From an uncultured Lachnospiraceae bacterium (GTDB taxonomy: Bacteria > Bacillota > Clostridia > Lachnospirales > Lachnospiraceae): DNA of 44,774 bases. Below the pieces are notes generated by a model. That model ran no database searches. It was not told the origin of the DNA and saw only the letters and a list, made by a program, of their open reading frames with translations. Below are positions 1 to 8,604 of the stretch, one piece after another. The translations under genes and the position numbers were made by a program. Each line of letters opens with the position of its first letter. Within the stretch, counting starts at the first letter, position 1. The stretch spans positions 1-44,774 of the forward strand of contig CACZSI010000135.1 of the NCBI GenBank assembly GCA_902783775.1, written 5' to 3'.

Positions 1-41
1 CCAAAATGAGCACCTTTACCGCAAATATTACATTTAGCCAT
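1..41 (-). CDS. rpmB: 50S ribosomal protein L28, N-terminal fragment
   Basis: Only the first 13 codons lie in the window; the gene runs off the left edge. The visible start reads MAKCNICGKGAHF, which matches the N-terminus of the zinc-ribbon type of L28 with its first C-x2-C pair. A strong GGAGGTG ribosome binding site precedes the ATG by about six bases. L28 is a small protein of the large ribosomal subunit. The gene has its own promoter in the short gap after metH. Identification rests on a short but characteristic stretch. Confidence 0.85.
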   Translation of the reverse strand, partial: MAKCNICGKGAHF

Positions 42-104
42 AATAGCACCTCCCTCACATAAATTAGGTCTGTGTATTGTGTTTGTCGACCTGACACAAA
101 GAGA

Positions 105-133
105 ATTTTATCAGATATAGGAATCTTTTGCAA
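105..133 (-). promoter_or_regulatory. Sigma-A type promoter of rpmB
   Basis: On the minus strand there is TTGCAA (128-133), a 17-base spacer, and TAAAAT (105-110). The predicted start is near 98, giving a leader of about 57 nt. The -35 box begins only eight bases after the metH stop codon, and no terminator separates the two genes. The leader contains a weak 5-bp inverted repeat (66-70 with 88-92) without a U-run. Confidence 0.6.
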
Positions 134-140
134 GTATTTT

Positions 141-2540
141 TTATCCAAATATTGTTTTTGCTATATCTGCGCTCTGTTTTGCATCTTTTGCATAGTAGGT
201 TGCACCAATCTGTTTAGCGTAATCTTCTGTCACCACTGCACCACCTACCATGGTCTGACAATCCACATTGTGTTCCTTTAATAAATTAATAGTTTCCTCC
301 ATTGAACCTAGGGTTGTAGTCATAAGAGCTGACAATCCAACTAATTTTACATTCTGCTCTATTGCAGTATTTACAACAAGCATTGGATCCACATCTCTTC
401 CTAAATCAATGATATCAAAACCATAATTCTCCAAAATAACTTTCACAATATTTTTTCCAATATCATGTATATCACCTTTAACTGTAGCTAGGATTATCTT
501 TCCTCTACTCTGATTTTCATTAGCATCATCTGTCATTGACTCTTTAATAACATCAAAGCAAGCTTTAGCTACATCAGCCGCTAAAATAAGCTGTGGAAGG
601 AATATTGTTCCTTTTTCAAACTTTTCTCCCACCACATCTAGGGCTGGAATTAAAACATTGTTAATTACATATAAGCTATCTTTTTCTTCTAAAATCTCTT
701 TTGTTACATTGGCTGCGTCAACCTTCATTCCTGTTTCCATTGATTTTAAAATCTTATCAGCCTTCTCATCGCCTAAGCTGGCTTTTGTAGACGCTTTTAC
801 ACTAACTCCGGCGCTAGTAGTCTGCTCCGCCGGCATTTTAGCAGCATAGTCAATGTAATCCATTGAATTTTTATCTATATCAGCTAAAACTTTATAACTT
901 TTGACAGCCCACATCATTGACAATACATTAGGATTTATAATAGGCAAATCTAATCCTGAATGCAGTGCCATTGCTAAGAATGTTTTATTAATCAATTCTC
1001 TGTTAGGTAGTCCAAAGGAAATATTAGAACATCCTAATACTGTCTTAACACCAAATTTCTCTTTTACTGCCTTTACAGCTTTTAGGGTTTCCTTAGCAGC
1101 ACTTTGTTCAGCTGAAACAGTCATAACCAAACAATCTATGATTATATCTTTTTTAGGAATGCCATATTTAGCAGCTCTGTTGATGATTTTTTCCGCAATT
1201 TCTAAACGTTTCTCACAAGTTTTAGGAATGCCGTCATCATCTAGGGTAAGCCCAATAATGGCAGCGCCATATTTAGCAACTATTGGGAGAATGTTTTCTA
1301 ACACTTCCTCCTCGCCATTAACTGAATTGACAATAGGTCTACCATTATAAACTCTTAGAGCTGCATCTAAAACTTCAGGTTTAGTTGAGTCAATCTGTAG
1401 CGGAACATCAACCACACCCTGAATAGCCTTAACAGTTTTAATCATCATCTCTTTTTCATCTACGTCAGGGGCGCCTACATTGACATCTAAAATGTCTGCT
1501 CCGGCCTCTACCTGCTCAATAGCCTGAGATAGAATGTAATTCATATCATTTTCCATTAAAGCCTGCTTAAAGCGCTTTTTACCTGTAGGATTTATTCTCT
1601 CTCCCACCACTCTAGGCTGGTCCACAACCACTGTCTTAGTAGGGGAACATACAGATAAAGTCTTTACTTTTTCAGGTAAATTAAACTCACTCTCATCCAC
1701 GTTATCTAAAACATTTCTAAGAGCCTTTATATATTCAGGATTAGTTCCACAACATCCACCTACAATAACAGCACCCTGCTTAATCATTTCATAAGTGTGC
1801 ATTGCAAACTCATCCGGCATTACATCATATTCATTTGTTACAGGATCAGGCAAACCGGCATTAGCCTTAGCTATTACAGGCAGGCTGGTCCACGTAGAAA
1901 TTTCTTTTACAATATCTATTAAGTCTTTTGGTCCTAATGAACAGTTTACACCAATTCCATCAACACCTAAGCCTTCTAATGTTAGGCACATTGCAGATAT
2001 TGAACATCCTGTAAAAGTTCTTTTATTAGTCTCGAAAGTCATTGTACAAAGAACCGGTTTATCAGAGTTTTCTTTAGCCGCTAAAACTGCTGCCTTTACT
2101 TCTAATAAATCTGTCATTGTCTCAACAACAATTACATCTGCATCCTTTCCGGCTAAAACCTGTTCCTTATATATGTCATAAGCCTCCTCAAAAGTTAAGT
2201 TTCCGGTAGGCTCTAGCAACTGTCCTATTGGTCCCATATCTAATGCTACTAATGTATCTGTCCCCTTAGCTGCTTTTTTAGCATTTTTTATGGCACTAGA
2301 AATCAATTCATCTACAGTATATCCTGTATCAGCCATTTTATGTCTGTTAGCTCCAAAAGTATTAGCATATACAATATCTGATCCAGCTTCGATATACTGT
2401 CTATGAATATCGATAATCCAGTCAGGCTTAGTTATATTTAATGTTTCAGGTATAGTTCCAAGCTGCATACCTTTTTTCTGCAACATTGTTCCCATAGCGC
2501 CATCTAATAAAACATATTTTTTATCTATGAACATTTCCAC
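141..2540 (-). CDS. metH: B12-dependent methionine synthase lacking the reactivation domain
   Basis: This enzyme transfers the methyl group of 5-methyltetrahydrofolate to homocysteine through cobalamin, in the cytoplasm. The 799 residues hold three modules: the homocysteine-binding barrel (about 1-285) with zinc ligands in GVNCSLGP and GGCCGT; the pterin-binding barrel (from about 310, GERINPTGKKRF); and the B12 cap and B12-binding module (about 590-799) with the cobalt-ligand motif GDIHDIG. Full-length MetH is about 1200 residues. The missing part is the C-terminal AdoMet-dependent reactivation domain, which the adjacent upstream gene supplies as a separate protein. Its first 20 bases overlap the end of that gene, indicating translational coupling. 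The first codon is GTG at 2540; an ATG two codons later (2534) is equally well placed behind GGAAG. Confidence 0.95.
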   Translation of the reverse strand: MEMFIDKKYVLLDGAMGTMLQKKGMQLGTIPETLNITKPDWIIDIHRQYIEAGSDIVYANTFGANRHKMADTGYTVDELISSAIKNAKKAAKGTDTLVALDMGPIGQLLEPTGNLTFEEAYDIYKEQVLAGKDADVIVVETMTDLLEVKAAVLAAKENSDKPVLCTMTFETNKRTFTGCSISAMCLTLEGLGVDGIGVNCSLGPKDLIDIVKEISTWTSLPVIAKANAGLPDPVTNEYDVMPDEFAMHTYEMIKQGAVIVGGCCGTNPEYIKALRNVLDNVDESEFNLPEKVKTLSVCSPTKTVVVDQPRVVGERINPTGKKRFKQALMENDMNYILSQAIEQVEAGADILDVNVGAPDVDEKEMMIKTVKAIQGVVDVPLQIDSTKPEVLDAALRVYNGRPIVNSVNGEEEVLENILPIVAKYGAAIIGLTLDDDGIPKTCEKRLEIAEKIINRAAKYGIPKKDIIIDCLVMTVSAEQSAAKETLKAVKAVKEKFGVKTVLGCSNISFGLPNRELINKTFLAMALHSGLDLPIINPNVLSMMWAVKSYKVLADIDKNSMDYIDYAAKMPAEQTTSAGVSVKASTKASLGDEKADKILKSMETGMKVDAANVTKEILEEKDSLYVINNVLIPALDVVGEKFEKGTIFLPQLILAADVAKACFDVIKESMTDDANENQSRGKIILATVKGDIHDIGKNIVKVILENYGFDIIDLGRDVDPMLVVNTAIEQNVKLVGLSALMTTTLGSMEETINLLKEHNVDCQTMVGGAVVTEDYAKQIGATYYAKDAKQSADIAKTIFG

Positions 2541-3207
2541 AACTTCCTTTCTCCTTTTTAAATTGGCAATTGTCTTTCATATTACAAAATTGGCACCCCT
2601 TTTTATTGTTTTTATTTAAATTATGTCCTAAACCAATAATGCAGGTTACAGTTTTAGTAGGAGTCATAATACCAGCATTGTTCACACAAACACCAGCCCT
2701 TTTATATGCGTCAACAATATGCAAAAACTGGTTTTGTTTATTAAGTTCAAAATCACCATAACCTATGCCAAATCTCCAGGTTCTATCATAATCCTTAAAA
2801 TCCTTTAGCATTATTTCTTCTGCTTTATCACATACTTGTTCAATGGCAGCGCTAGCTAATGCATCTGTAATTAATGCTTTAGTCATGGAGAGAATCTCAT
2901 TTTTTCTAATTAAATTATCGGCACCAGCTGATAATGTGGCGCACAAAAAAATAACCTTCGTACATCCTTTTAAATGGTTCTTAATAGATTCTCCTTCTAA
3001 TTTAAAATCCACCCCAAGGATTTCATTATCCTTAAGATCCATAACCTTATATACGAATTTAGGGGAAATCACTTTTAATAAATCATTTTCACACTCATCA
3101 ATCAACTTCTTTGTTACAGAATCTAATTCATTAGATTTATATCCCATGTAACGCAACGCATCTGATATATTAATACTTTCTAACTTAATATCGTGTGTAT
3201 TGATCAT
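2521..3207 (-). CDS. Stand-alone MetH reactivation-domain protein
   Basis: This 228-residue protein resembles the AdoMet-dependent activation domain of methionine synthase, which reductively remethylates inactive cob(II)alamin. It has the clostridial variant of the core: FGIGYGDF followed by a hydrophobic stretch containing AGIMTPTKTVTCIIGL. It ends in a cysteine cluster (C-x2-C-x5-C-x8-C, about residues 205-223) that canonical MetH C-termini lack and that could bind a metal or cluster. The canonical GYPACPD motif is not present. It sits immediately upstream of and overlapping metH, which itself lacks this domain, so a two-protein MetH system is the natural reading. AAGGAG lies just ahead of the ATG. 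A terminator-like hairpin separates it from metF. Confidence 0.85.
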   Translation of the reverse strand: MINTHDIKLESINISDALRYMGYKSNELDSVTKKLIDECENDLLKVISPKFVYKVMDLKDNEILGVDFKLEGESIKNHLKGCTKVIFLCATLSAGADNLIRKNEILSMTKALITDALASAAIEQVCDKAEEIMLKDFKDYDRTWRFGIGYGDFELNKQNQFLHIVDAYKRAGVCVNNAGIMTPTKTVTCIIGLGHNLNKNNKKGCQFCNMKDNCQFKKEKGSCGNVHR

Positions 3208-3225
3208 CTCTCTCCTTACTATAAT

Positions 3226-3248
3226 AAAAACGCCATTTAGGCGTTTTT
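3226..3248 (-). terminator. Hairpin between metF and the MetH reactivation gene
   Basis: The arms aaaaacgcc (3226-3234) and ggcgttttt (3240-3248) are perfectly complementary around a 5-base loop. On the minus strand the hairpin is followed by TTTTTATTATAG, a U-rich tail. It overlaps the metF stop codon. It could end or attenuate transcription from metF before the activation and metH genes. No separate promoter is evident in the 39-base gap. Confidence 0.6.
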
Positions 3249-4119
3249 AAACATTGATTATACTCTTTATATTATCAGTTATCTTCTTAGCTACATATGG
3301 ATTATTCATTGTGTAGATATGTACACCGTCCACTCCGTTAGCAGCCAATTCAATAATCTGATCAGTAGCATATGAGATACCTGCTTCTAACATAGCCTCA
3401 TCATTATCACCAAACTTCTGTAAAACCTTAGACAGTTTAGCCGGGATACTTGCACCGCACATAGAAACCATTCTCTCAATCTGTCTTTTGTTAGTAACCG
3501 GCATAATTCCAGCTTCCACTGGAACATCAATTCCTGCAATTCTAACCTTTTCCATAAAATCGAAAAATGCGTTATTGTCAAAGAATAACTGTGAGATAAG
3601 GTGGTCAGCACCATTATCGACTTTTATTTTTAAATTCTTTATATCTTCCACTATATTTTCAGCTTCCTGATGAACCTCAGGATAGCACGCTCCTGAAACA
3701 AAGAAATCACTATCAACGCTCTTAATATATTTAGCTAAATCTGATGCATGCTTAAAATCATTCTTTAGTTCATAATCAGGATTCTCATCCCCTCTTAGAG
3801 CTAAGATATTTTTGACATTAACATCCTTTAACTCCTGCATAAACTTAGAAACATCTTCTTTTGAGTTATATAGACAAGATAAATGTGCAATTGTTTCAAT
3901 ATTAAGTTTATTCTTTATATAGGAACATAAATCAATAGTTGAAGCATTAGTTACCTGACTACCACCAGCTCCATATGTTACGCTGATAAAATCAGGATTT
4001 AACTCTGTCAACGCATCTAATGTTTTATAAATTGTTTCAATACCGCTTTCTTTTTTAGGTGGAAAAACCTCAAATGAAAGCCCTGTTTTTTTCTGTTTGA
4101 AAATCTCTGATATTTCCAT
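3247..4119 (-). CDS. metF: Methylenetetrahydrofolate reductase
   Basis: MetF reduces 5,10-methylenetetrahydrofolate to the 5-methyl form, the substrate of the downstream metH. The 290-residue protein has the family signature near its start (SFEVFPPKK), followed by FISVTYGAGGS, LALRGD for cofactor binding, and a C-terminal AANGVDGVHIYTMN segment. Length is normal for the bacterial FAD-dependent enzyme. The longest frame starts 13 codons earlier, but GGAGG stands five bases before the ATG at 4119, and homology also begins there (MEISEIFKQ), so that start is used. The longer start would overlap the preceding ytfJ gene. It is the last gene of the leftward operon before the hairpin at 3226-3248. 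No SAM riboswitch or T-box is seen upstream. Confidence 0.93.
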   Translation of the reverse strand: MEISEIFKQKKTGLSFEVFPPKKESGIETIYKTLDALTELNPDFISVTYGAGGSQVTNASTIDLCSYIKNKLNIETIAHLSCLYNSKEDVSKFMQELKDVNVKNILALRGDENPDYELKNDFKHASDLAKYIKSVDSDFFVSGACYPEVHQEAENIVEDIKNLKIKVDNGADHLISQLFFDNNAFFDFMEKVRIAGIDVPVEAGIMPVTNKRQIERMVSMCGASIPAKLSKVLQKFGDNDEAMLEAGISYATDQIIELAANGVDGVHIYTMNNPYVAKKITDNIKSIINV

Positions 4120-4135
4120 TTCATCCTCCGAAGAA

Positions 4136-4513
4136 TTATTCATCATTAAGCATTTCATCTAAGTCCATTTCATCAGAATCATCAGACTTATTTCTATTTT
4201 TAAATTTGTCCACTACTTCTGGGACAAAATCCATAATTTTCTGGAAACTATCCTGATCTTTAATATTTACAATCTTAGTATTTCCATCCTTAATTATAAC
4301 AATAGCTGTAGGCGTAACCTTTCCACCTAAACCACCTGTACCATTGTCACCTTTTGAGAAAGAACCAATACCCATACCAAAAGAAACATCAGCCATTGGC
4401 AATATAACTGTGTCTCCTACATACATAGGCTCTCCTACAACAGATTTAGTTGTAAGGAACTGCTCCATCGCTTTTAAAATATCATCTGTTACCTTCTTAT
4501 TATCTTCAGCCAT
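4136..4513 (-). CDS. ytfJ: GerW/YtfJ family sporulation protein
   Basis: This 125-residue protein belongs to the YtfJ (GerW) family, associated with sporulation and germination in Bacillus. The family core is clear: VGDTVILPMADVSFGMGIG, then a glycine-rich segment GTGGLGGKVTPTAI, and an acidic C-terminus. Its upstream neighbour is a DUF2953 protein like B. subtilis YtfI, so the ytfI-ytfJ pair is conserved here. The start follows an AGGAAGAG ribosome binding site. In Lachnospiraceae the family also occurs in strains not known to sporulate, so the name does not show that this organism forms spores. Confidence 0.88.
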   Translation of the reverse strand: MAEDNKKVTDDILKAMEQFLTTKSVVGEPMYVGDTVILPMADVSFGMGIGSFSKGDNGTGGLGGKVTPTAIVIIKDGNTKIVNIKDQDSFQKIMDFVPEVVDKFKNRNKSDDSDEMDLDEMLNDE

Positions 4514-4533
4514 CTCTTCCTCCTATAAAGAAT

Positions 4534-5547
4534 TTATTTTAAAAATTCATGTTTAAAAAATCTAATTACTTTATTAAAATACAATCTTGTAGCATAGTAT
4601 AGCACAATAATCAAAAATATTCTGCCCTTGCCCTGGCATTTTATATTAATGACCTCGTTTTCGAAATCGGGAACCACATTCATATATTCAGGTTTTATCT
4701 TGAAAATTCCCATAAACATTCCTATACCGCCTAGTGCCTTACCTGTTTTATCAGGGGAATCAAATCCTATATTAGCATCTAGTTTTATTTTATTAGGCAA
4801 TATATGTTTTATCAAACTAAATAACATTCTCTTAGCTGTTCTAAAAGCTTCCTTAGAAGACTCTCTAGACATATATTTCTTAATTCTTTTATATTTCATA
4901 GATACATAATTTTTCTTTTCAATAAAATTAACCCATAGACTATGTATCTTTTTATAAATATCTTTAATTTTCTTATTTATATTATTAAAGAAGCTTGATA
5001 TTTTCTTAAATATATCATTGTTGTCTTCATTAAGTTCTTCATCAACACTTTTGCCTATATCCTCATCTATATCATTTTCTATACTGTCATTATCTAAATC
5101 ATCATTTAAATAATCATCCCAACTGATATGATCATCTTTACCAGACTCTTCTTTAGTCTCTTCTTTAATTTCCTTAGGACTTTCTATATCTTTTTTTATA
5201 ACCTTTGTATCACCTACATTATCATCATCGTAGAGATCCACAAACAATTCATCATCTTCTTCTATATCTAACTCTTCGTCCTGTTCTACTTCACCATCAA
5301 ACACTATCGGTGTTTTAATCCCAAACACCTTCAATGCATATTTAAGAGTCATATTTTCAAAGGTTAAATTAAAAGATATTATTCCTAATAAGTATTTTGC
5401 CTTGACGCTTCCATCGATATTTTTCCCCTCTAAGTGAGCCATAAACTTGTAAGTGATTGGGGCAATTAAAAGAATTAAAATCAAGCCAATAACGCTAAGC
5501 AAAATAATCCCTATTATTTTAAGTATTGTTAATATTACTGTTATCAT
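4534..5547 (-). CDS. DUF2953 membrane protein (YtfI-like)
   Basis: The 337-residue protein opens with a strongly hydrophobic helix (about 3-30), then a segment typical of DUF2953 (GSVKAKYLLGIISFNLTFEN). A long acidic insert follows (about 90-180, rich in Asp, Glu and Asn), then a basic helical stretch and a C-terminal domain containing IGFDSPDKTGKALGGIGMF and a second hydrophobic segment. B. subtilis YtfI is encoded beside ytfJ in the same order. The molecular function is unknown; the pairing suggests a spore-envelope or membrane role. The acidic linker is longer than expected for the family. AAGGTGG precedes the ATG. Confidence 0.75.
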   Translation of the reverse strand: MITVILTILKIIGIILLSVIGLILILLIAPITYKFMAHLEGKNIDGSVKAKYLLGIISFNLTFENMTLKYALKVFGIKTPIVFDGEVEQDEELDIEEDDELFVDLYDDDNVGDTKVIKKDIESPKEIKEETKEESGKDDHISWDDYLNDDLDNDSIENDIDEDIGKSVDEELNEDNNDIFKKISSFFNNINKKIKDIYKKIHSLWVNFIEKKNYVSMKYKRIKKYMSRESSKEAFRTAKRMLFSLIKHILPNKIKLDANIGFDSPDKTGKALGGIGMFMGIFKIKPEYMNVVPDFENEVINIKCQGKGRIFLIIVLYYATRLYFNKVIRFFKHEFLK

Positions 5548-5565
5548 TATTCCACCTTAAACACA

Positions 5566-5883
5566 CTAGCTGACTAAAAGATTAAAGTAATTCTTAATAT
5601 TGTAGGAGTTAGTATTTTTATAACTGTCTTCTAGCATCTGCAATAACATCTGATTAAATTCGTAGTTATTGCTGCACACTCCTACCACCACATAATCAGC
5701 CTTTTTATAGTAAGCTTGGCTAAATACATAGGAAGGGAATATTTCTATCATATCATGGTTGTTTTTTGATAGAACCAATATTTTCTTCCCGAAAACATAC
5801 TTGTTTTTTTTCAGTTTATTTATAATCTTTTTTTGTTTAGGTATAATACTTTCACCTAAATACACATCTTTATGTATAATCAT
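5566..5883 (-). CDS. Hypothetical 105-residue protein
   Basis: I do not recognise this protein. It is basic at the N-terminus (KQKKIINKLKKNK) and alternates beta-like and helical stretches. There is no signal peptide, no cysteine motif and no clear membrane segment. A CAGGTG ribosome binding site precedes the ATG. It lies 12 bases from the stop of the larger unknown gene upstream and 18 bases before the DUF2953 gene, so it is probably co-transcribed with both. The tight spacing and coding-like composition support a real gene. Confidence 0.6.
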   Translation of the reverse strand: MIIHKDVYLGESIIPKQKKIINKLKKNKYVFGKKILVLSKNNHDMIEIFPSYVFSQAYYKKADYVVVGVCSNNYEFNQMLLQMLEDSYKNTNSYNIKNYFNLLVS

Positions 5884-5895
5884 ATAACACCTGAA

Positions 5896-7284
5896 TTATT
5901 TAAACATATCCATTGTCTGTCTTAGGATATTTACACAACCTATCTTTTCATATTTGTTATTGCAGATGGATAATGTATCATAAACAAAATCCTGAAGCTG
6001 AGATATGTTATTGAAAAATACAGGTAAATTAGATAATGTGATAGCCATTATTCTATGCTTAACCTGTCTATTGCACTTAGAAAATATCTCATTATAACTA
6101 TTCTCTAAATCAGAAACAACCTCATTTATGTACTTTTCATCCGCCTCACTATCATCTAAGACCTCATCAAAATCAATGAAATTATCATCTGAAATCAGTC
6201 TTGAAAAACGATAGATATTATTATAAACCTCGCCCAAACTATTATCTGTAATAATATTACCATACTTTTCGTTTATTTCATCAGAAATATCATAGTTTGA
6301 TAGCAATTCATAATTATCTTCTCTAAATCCTTCTAACTTAGAAAACTCACTTTCTACATTCTCTATACCATCTGCGTTTTTAGTATTATATAAATTTAAA
6401 GTATCGGCTATAATTTTAAATGAATTTAGTTCTAAATCACCCTCAGGTTTTACCTGATTATATGCTAGTACAATTAAATAGTTAGCCACAGCCTGCATAG
6501 AAATTCTAATTTCAGTTATCTTAGATAAGTAGTTTGAAACATCCTCGATATATAGCGAGGTCTTTTCAAACCCTGCTTTATCCATATCTTTAATATCTAC
6601 ATTTGAGATATAGTTAATCTTTTCATCTATTTCTTCATTGGCTGCTTTAGCATCCACTAGCATCGCTGAAGTTTTAATCTTATATAAAAGACTATCAATA
6701 CCTGACTTAGGCTGATTTTTATAAACATTTATACCCTCAGATAGATACTCGAAGAATTTATTCTTAGTAAGCTTTATTGGAAGCTCACTTATTACCATGC
6801 TAATATTATAATTAACCATTGAATTATCGTCATTCCCCACTATAAAACGCATAAGTTCCTTAGTGAATGACTCATCATTATATGATTCAAAGAATTTATC
6901 AATAGATTCTTCATCGCTAGTGAATTTATACTCGATTCCATTGAGCACTCTCTCATAGACATTAACTCTATCTACCAGGGCAGTTAAATTATAAACCTCA
7001 TTGATATTCTTCTTTCTAAATTCATATAGCGAATCTGCATCTATTTTTTTATTCTCCACAATGCCAGCTACACATTCAGATAAAAATTCCAGTCCTTTAA
7101 ATATCTCGTCTTTATATTTATTTTCTTCATCCTCTGTTAGAAAATCTGTTACTAAGCTAAAATATTCAATAGCCAATTCACTATATGAAATAGATTTAGT
7201 TAGCGCGATATATTTATCAGCGTATAACTTTAAATTTTCCTCTAAATTTATATTTGAACGTATATCTCTGACAATGCTTTTCAT
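5896..7284 (-). CDS. Hypothetical 462-residue helical acidic protein
   Basis: I do not recognise a family. The protein is acidic and appears almost entirely alpha-helical, with no cysteine-rich site, signal peptide or membrane helix, which suggests a soluble cytoplasmic protein or scaffold. It starts with MKSIVRDIRSNINLEEN after a good AGGAGA site, 12 bases downstream of the lysA stop. The next gene, also unknown, starts 12 bases beyond its end. The sequence shows no catalytic motif, so no function is proposed. Confidence 0.65.
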   Translation of the reverse strand: MKSIVRDIRSNINLEENLKLYADKYIALTKSISYSELAIEYFSLVTDFLTEDEENKYKDEIFKGLEFLSECVAGIVENKKIDADSLYEFRKKNINEVYNLTALVDRVNVYERVLNGIEYKFTSDEESIDKFFESYNDESFTKELMRFIVGNDDNSMVNYNISMVISELPIKLTKNKFFEYLSEGINVYKNQPKSGIDSLLYKIKTSAMLVDAKAANEEIDEKINYISNVDIKDMDKAGFEKTSLYIEDVSNYLSKITEIRISMQAVANYLIVLAYNQVKPEGDLELNSFKIIADTLNLYNTKNADGIENVESEFSKLEGFREDNYELLSNYDISDEINEKYGNIITDNSLGEVYNNIYRFSRLISDDNFIDFDEVLDDSEADEKYINEVVSDLENSYNEIFSKCNRQVKHRIMAITLSNLPVFFNNISQLQDFVYDTLSICNNKYEKIGCVNILRQTMDMFK

Positions 7285-7296
7285 TTCAATCTCCTA

Positions 7297-8553
7297 TTAT
7301 TTCATAATGTCGCAAAAATCAAATGTAGCAAAATAATCTGCTGGAGTTTCAGCTCTTCTGATTAATTCTACACTTCCGTCTTCCTTTAAAAGAAGCTCTG
7401 CTGAACGCAATCTACCATTGTAGTTATATCCCATTGAGAAACCGTGAGCTCCTGTGTCATGGATATAAATGTAATCACCCATATCAATCTTAGGTAATTT
7501 TCTATCAATAGCAAATTTATCGTTATTCTCGCATAATGATCCAACTATATCATATACATGATCTGCCTTCTCATTTTCTTTTCCTAAAACTGTAATATGA
7601 TGATATGAACCGTACATTGCAGGTCTCATTAAGTTAGCTGCACAGGCATCAACACCAATATACTCTTTATAGATATGTTTCTCGTGAACTGCCTTAGTTA
7701 CTAATGCACCGTATGGTCCCATCATAAATCTACCCATCTCTGTGTAGATTGAAACATCATCCATTCCCTCTGGAACTAAAATCTCTTCGTAAACTTCCTT
7801 AACGCCCTGTCCAATTTTAAAAATATCATTAGGCTCTTTTCCAGGCTCGTAAGGGATTCCTACACCACCTGATAAGTTTACAAATGAAATAGCAATTCCT
7901 GTCTGCTTTTTAATATCAACAGCTAGGTTAAAAATAACTCTAGCGAGATTTGGATAATACTCATTAGTTACTGTATTACTAGCTAAGAATGCATGAATAC
8001 CGAATTTCTTAGCACCTTTATCCTTTAAAATCTTAAAAGCTTCAATAATCTGCTCATATGTCATTCCATATTTAGAATCACCAGGGTTATCCATAATTCC
8101 GTTAGACAATTTAAAGATTCCACCTGGGTTAAATCTACAACTGATAGTCTCAGGAATTCCACACTCCTTTTCTACATAGTCAATCATTGTGATATCATCT
8201 AAATTGATAATTCCGCCTAATGAGCTACAGTATTTAAACTCTCCCTCAGGAGTCTCATTTGATGAATACATAATCTCATCATCTCTAAATCCTAATTTAT
8301 CAGCTATCATAAGCTCAGTATATGAAGAACAGTCTACACCACATCCCACTTCTTTTAACTTCTTAATAATAAATGGATTAGGCTCAGCCTTTACAGCAAA
8401 GTACTCTCTAAATCCCTTGTTCCATGAAAATGCTTCGTAAACTTTCTTAGCATTATCCACAAAACCTTTTTCATCATAAATATGAAATGGTGTAGGATAT
8501 GTTTTTGTAATCTCCTCAATCTGTTCTTTAGTTACAAATGGTTTCTTTTCCAT
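7297..8553 (-). CDS. lysA: Diaminopimelate decarboxylase
   Basis: LysA is the PLP enzyme that decarboxylates meso-diaminopimelate to L-lysine in the last step of lysine synthesis. Of 418 residues, the fold-type III barrel comes first, with the PLP lysine in FAVKAEPNP (K55) and the following VDCSSYTEL. The C-terminal beta domain carries CENND (the cysteine that completes the neighbouring subunit's active site, near 343). GGVGIPYEPG marks the phosphate-binding glycine loop. In place of the usual H-x-G-S loop this protein reads IHAFLASNTV (near 186), typical of a divergent LysA branch, so a related decarboxylase substrate is a minor possibility. AGGAGG precedes the ATG. Confidence 0.88.
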   Translation of the reverse strand: MEKKPFVTKEQIEEITKTYPTPFHIYDEKGFVDNAKKVYEAFSWNKGFREYFAVKAEPNPFIIKKLKEVGCGVDCSSYTELMIADKLGFRDDEIMYSSNETPEGEFKYCSSLGGIINLDDITMIDYVEKECGIPETISCRFNPGGIFKLSNGIMDNPGDSKYGMTYEQIIEAFKILKDKGAKKFGIHAFLASNTVTNEYYPNLARVIFNLAVDIKKQTGIAISFVNLSGGVGIPYEPGKEPNDIFKIGQGVKEVYEEILVPEGMDDVSIYTEMGRFMMGPYGALVTKAVHEKHIYKEYIGVDACAANLMRPAMYGSYHHITVLGKENEKADHVYDIVGSLCENNDKFAIDRKLPKIDMGDYIYIHDTGAHGFSMGYNYNGRLRSAELLLKEDGSVELIRRAETPADYFATFDFCDIMK

Positions 8554-8604
8554 TTTTCAGTCCTCCTAAAACTTTGTTACTTGATTTTATAATAAAACGA
8601 AAGA

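Noticed and set aside
901..1350. Plus-strand frame of 149 codons antisense to metH
   Set aside because: It mirrors metH codons, with no start signal or family match.
3208..4160. SAM riboswitch or T-box ahead of metF or metH
   Set aside because: The gaps are too short and no conserved riboswitch core is seen; metF is inside an operon.
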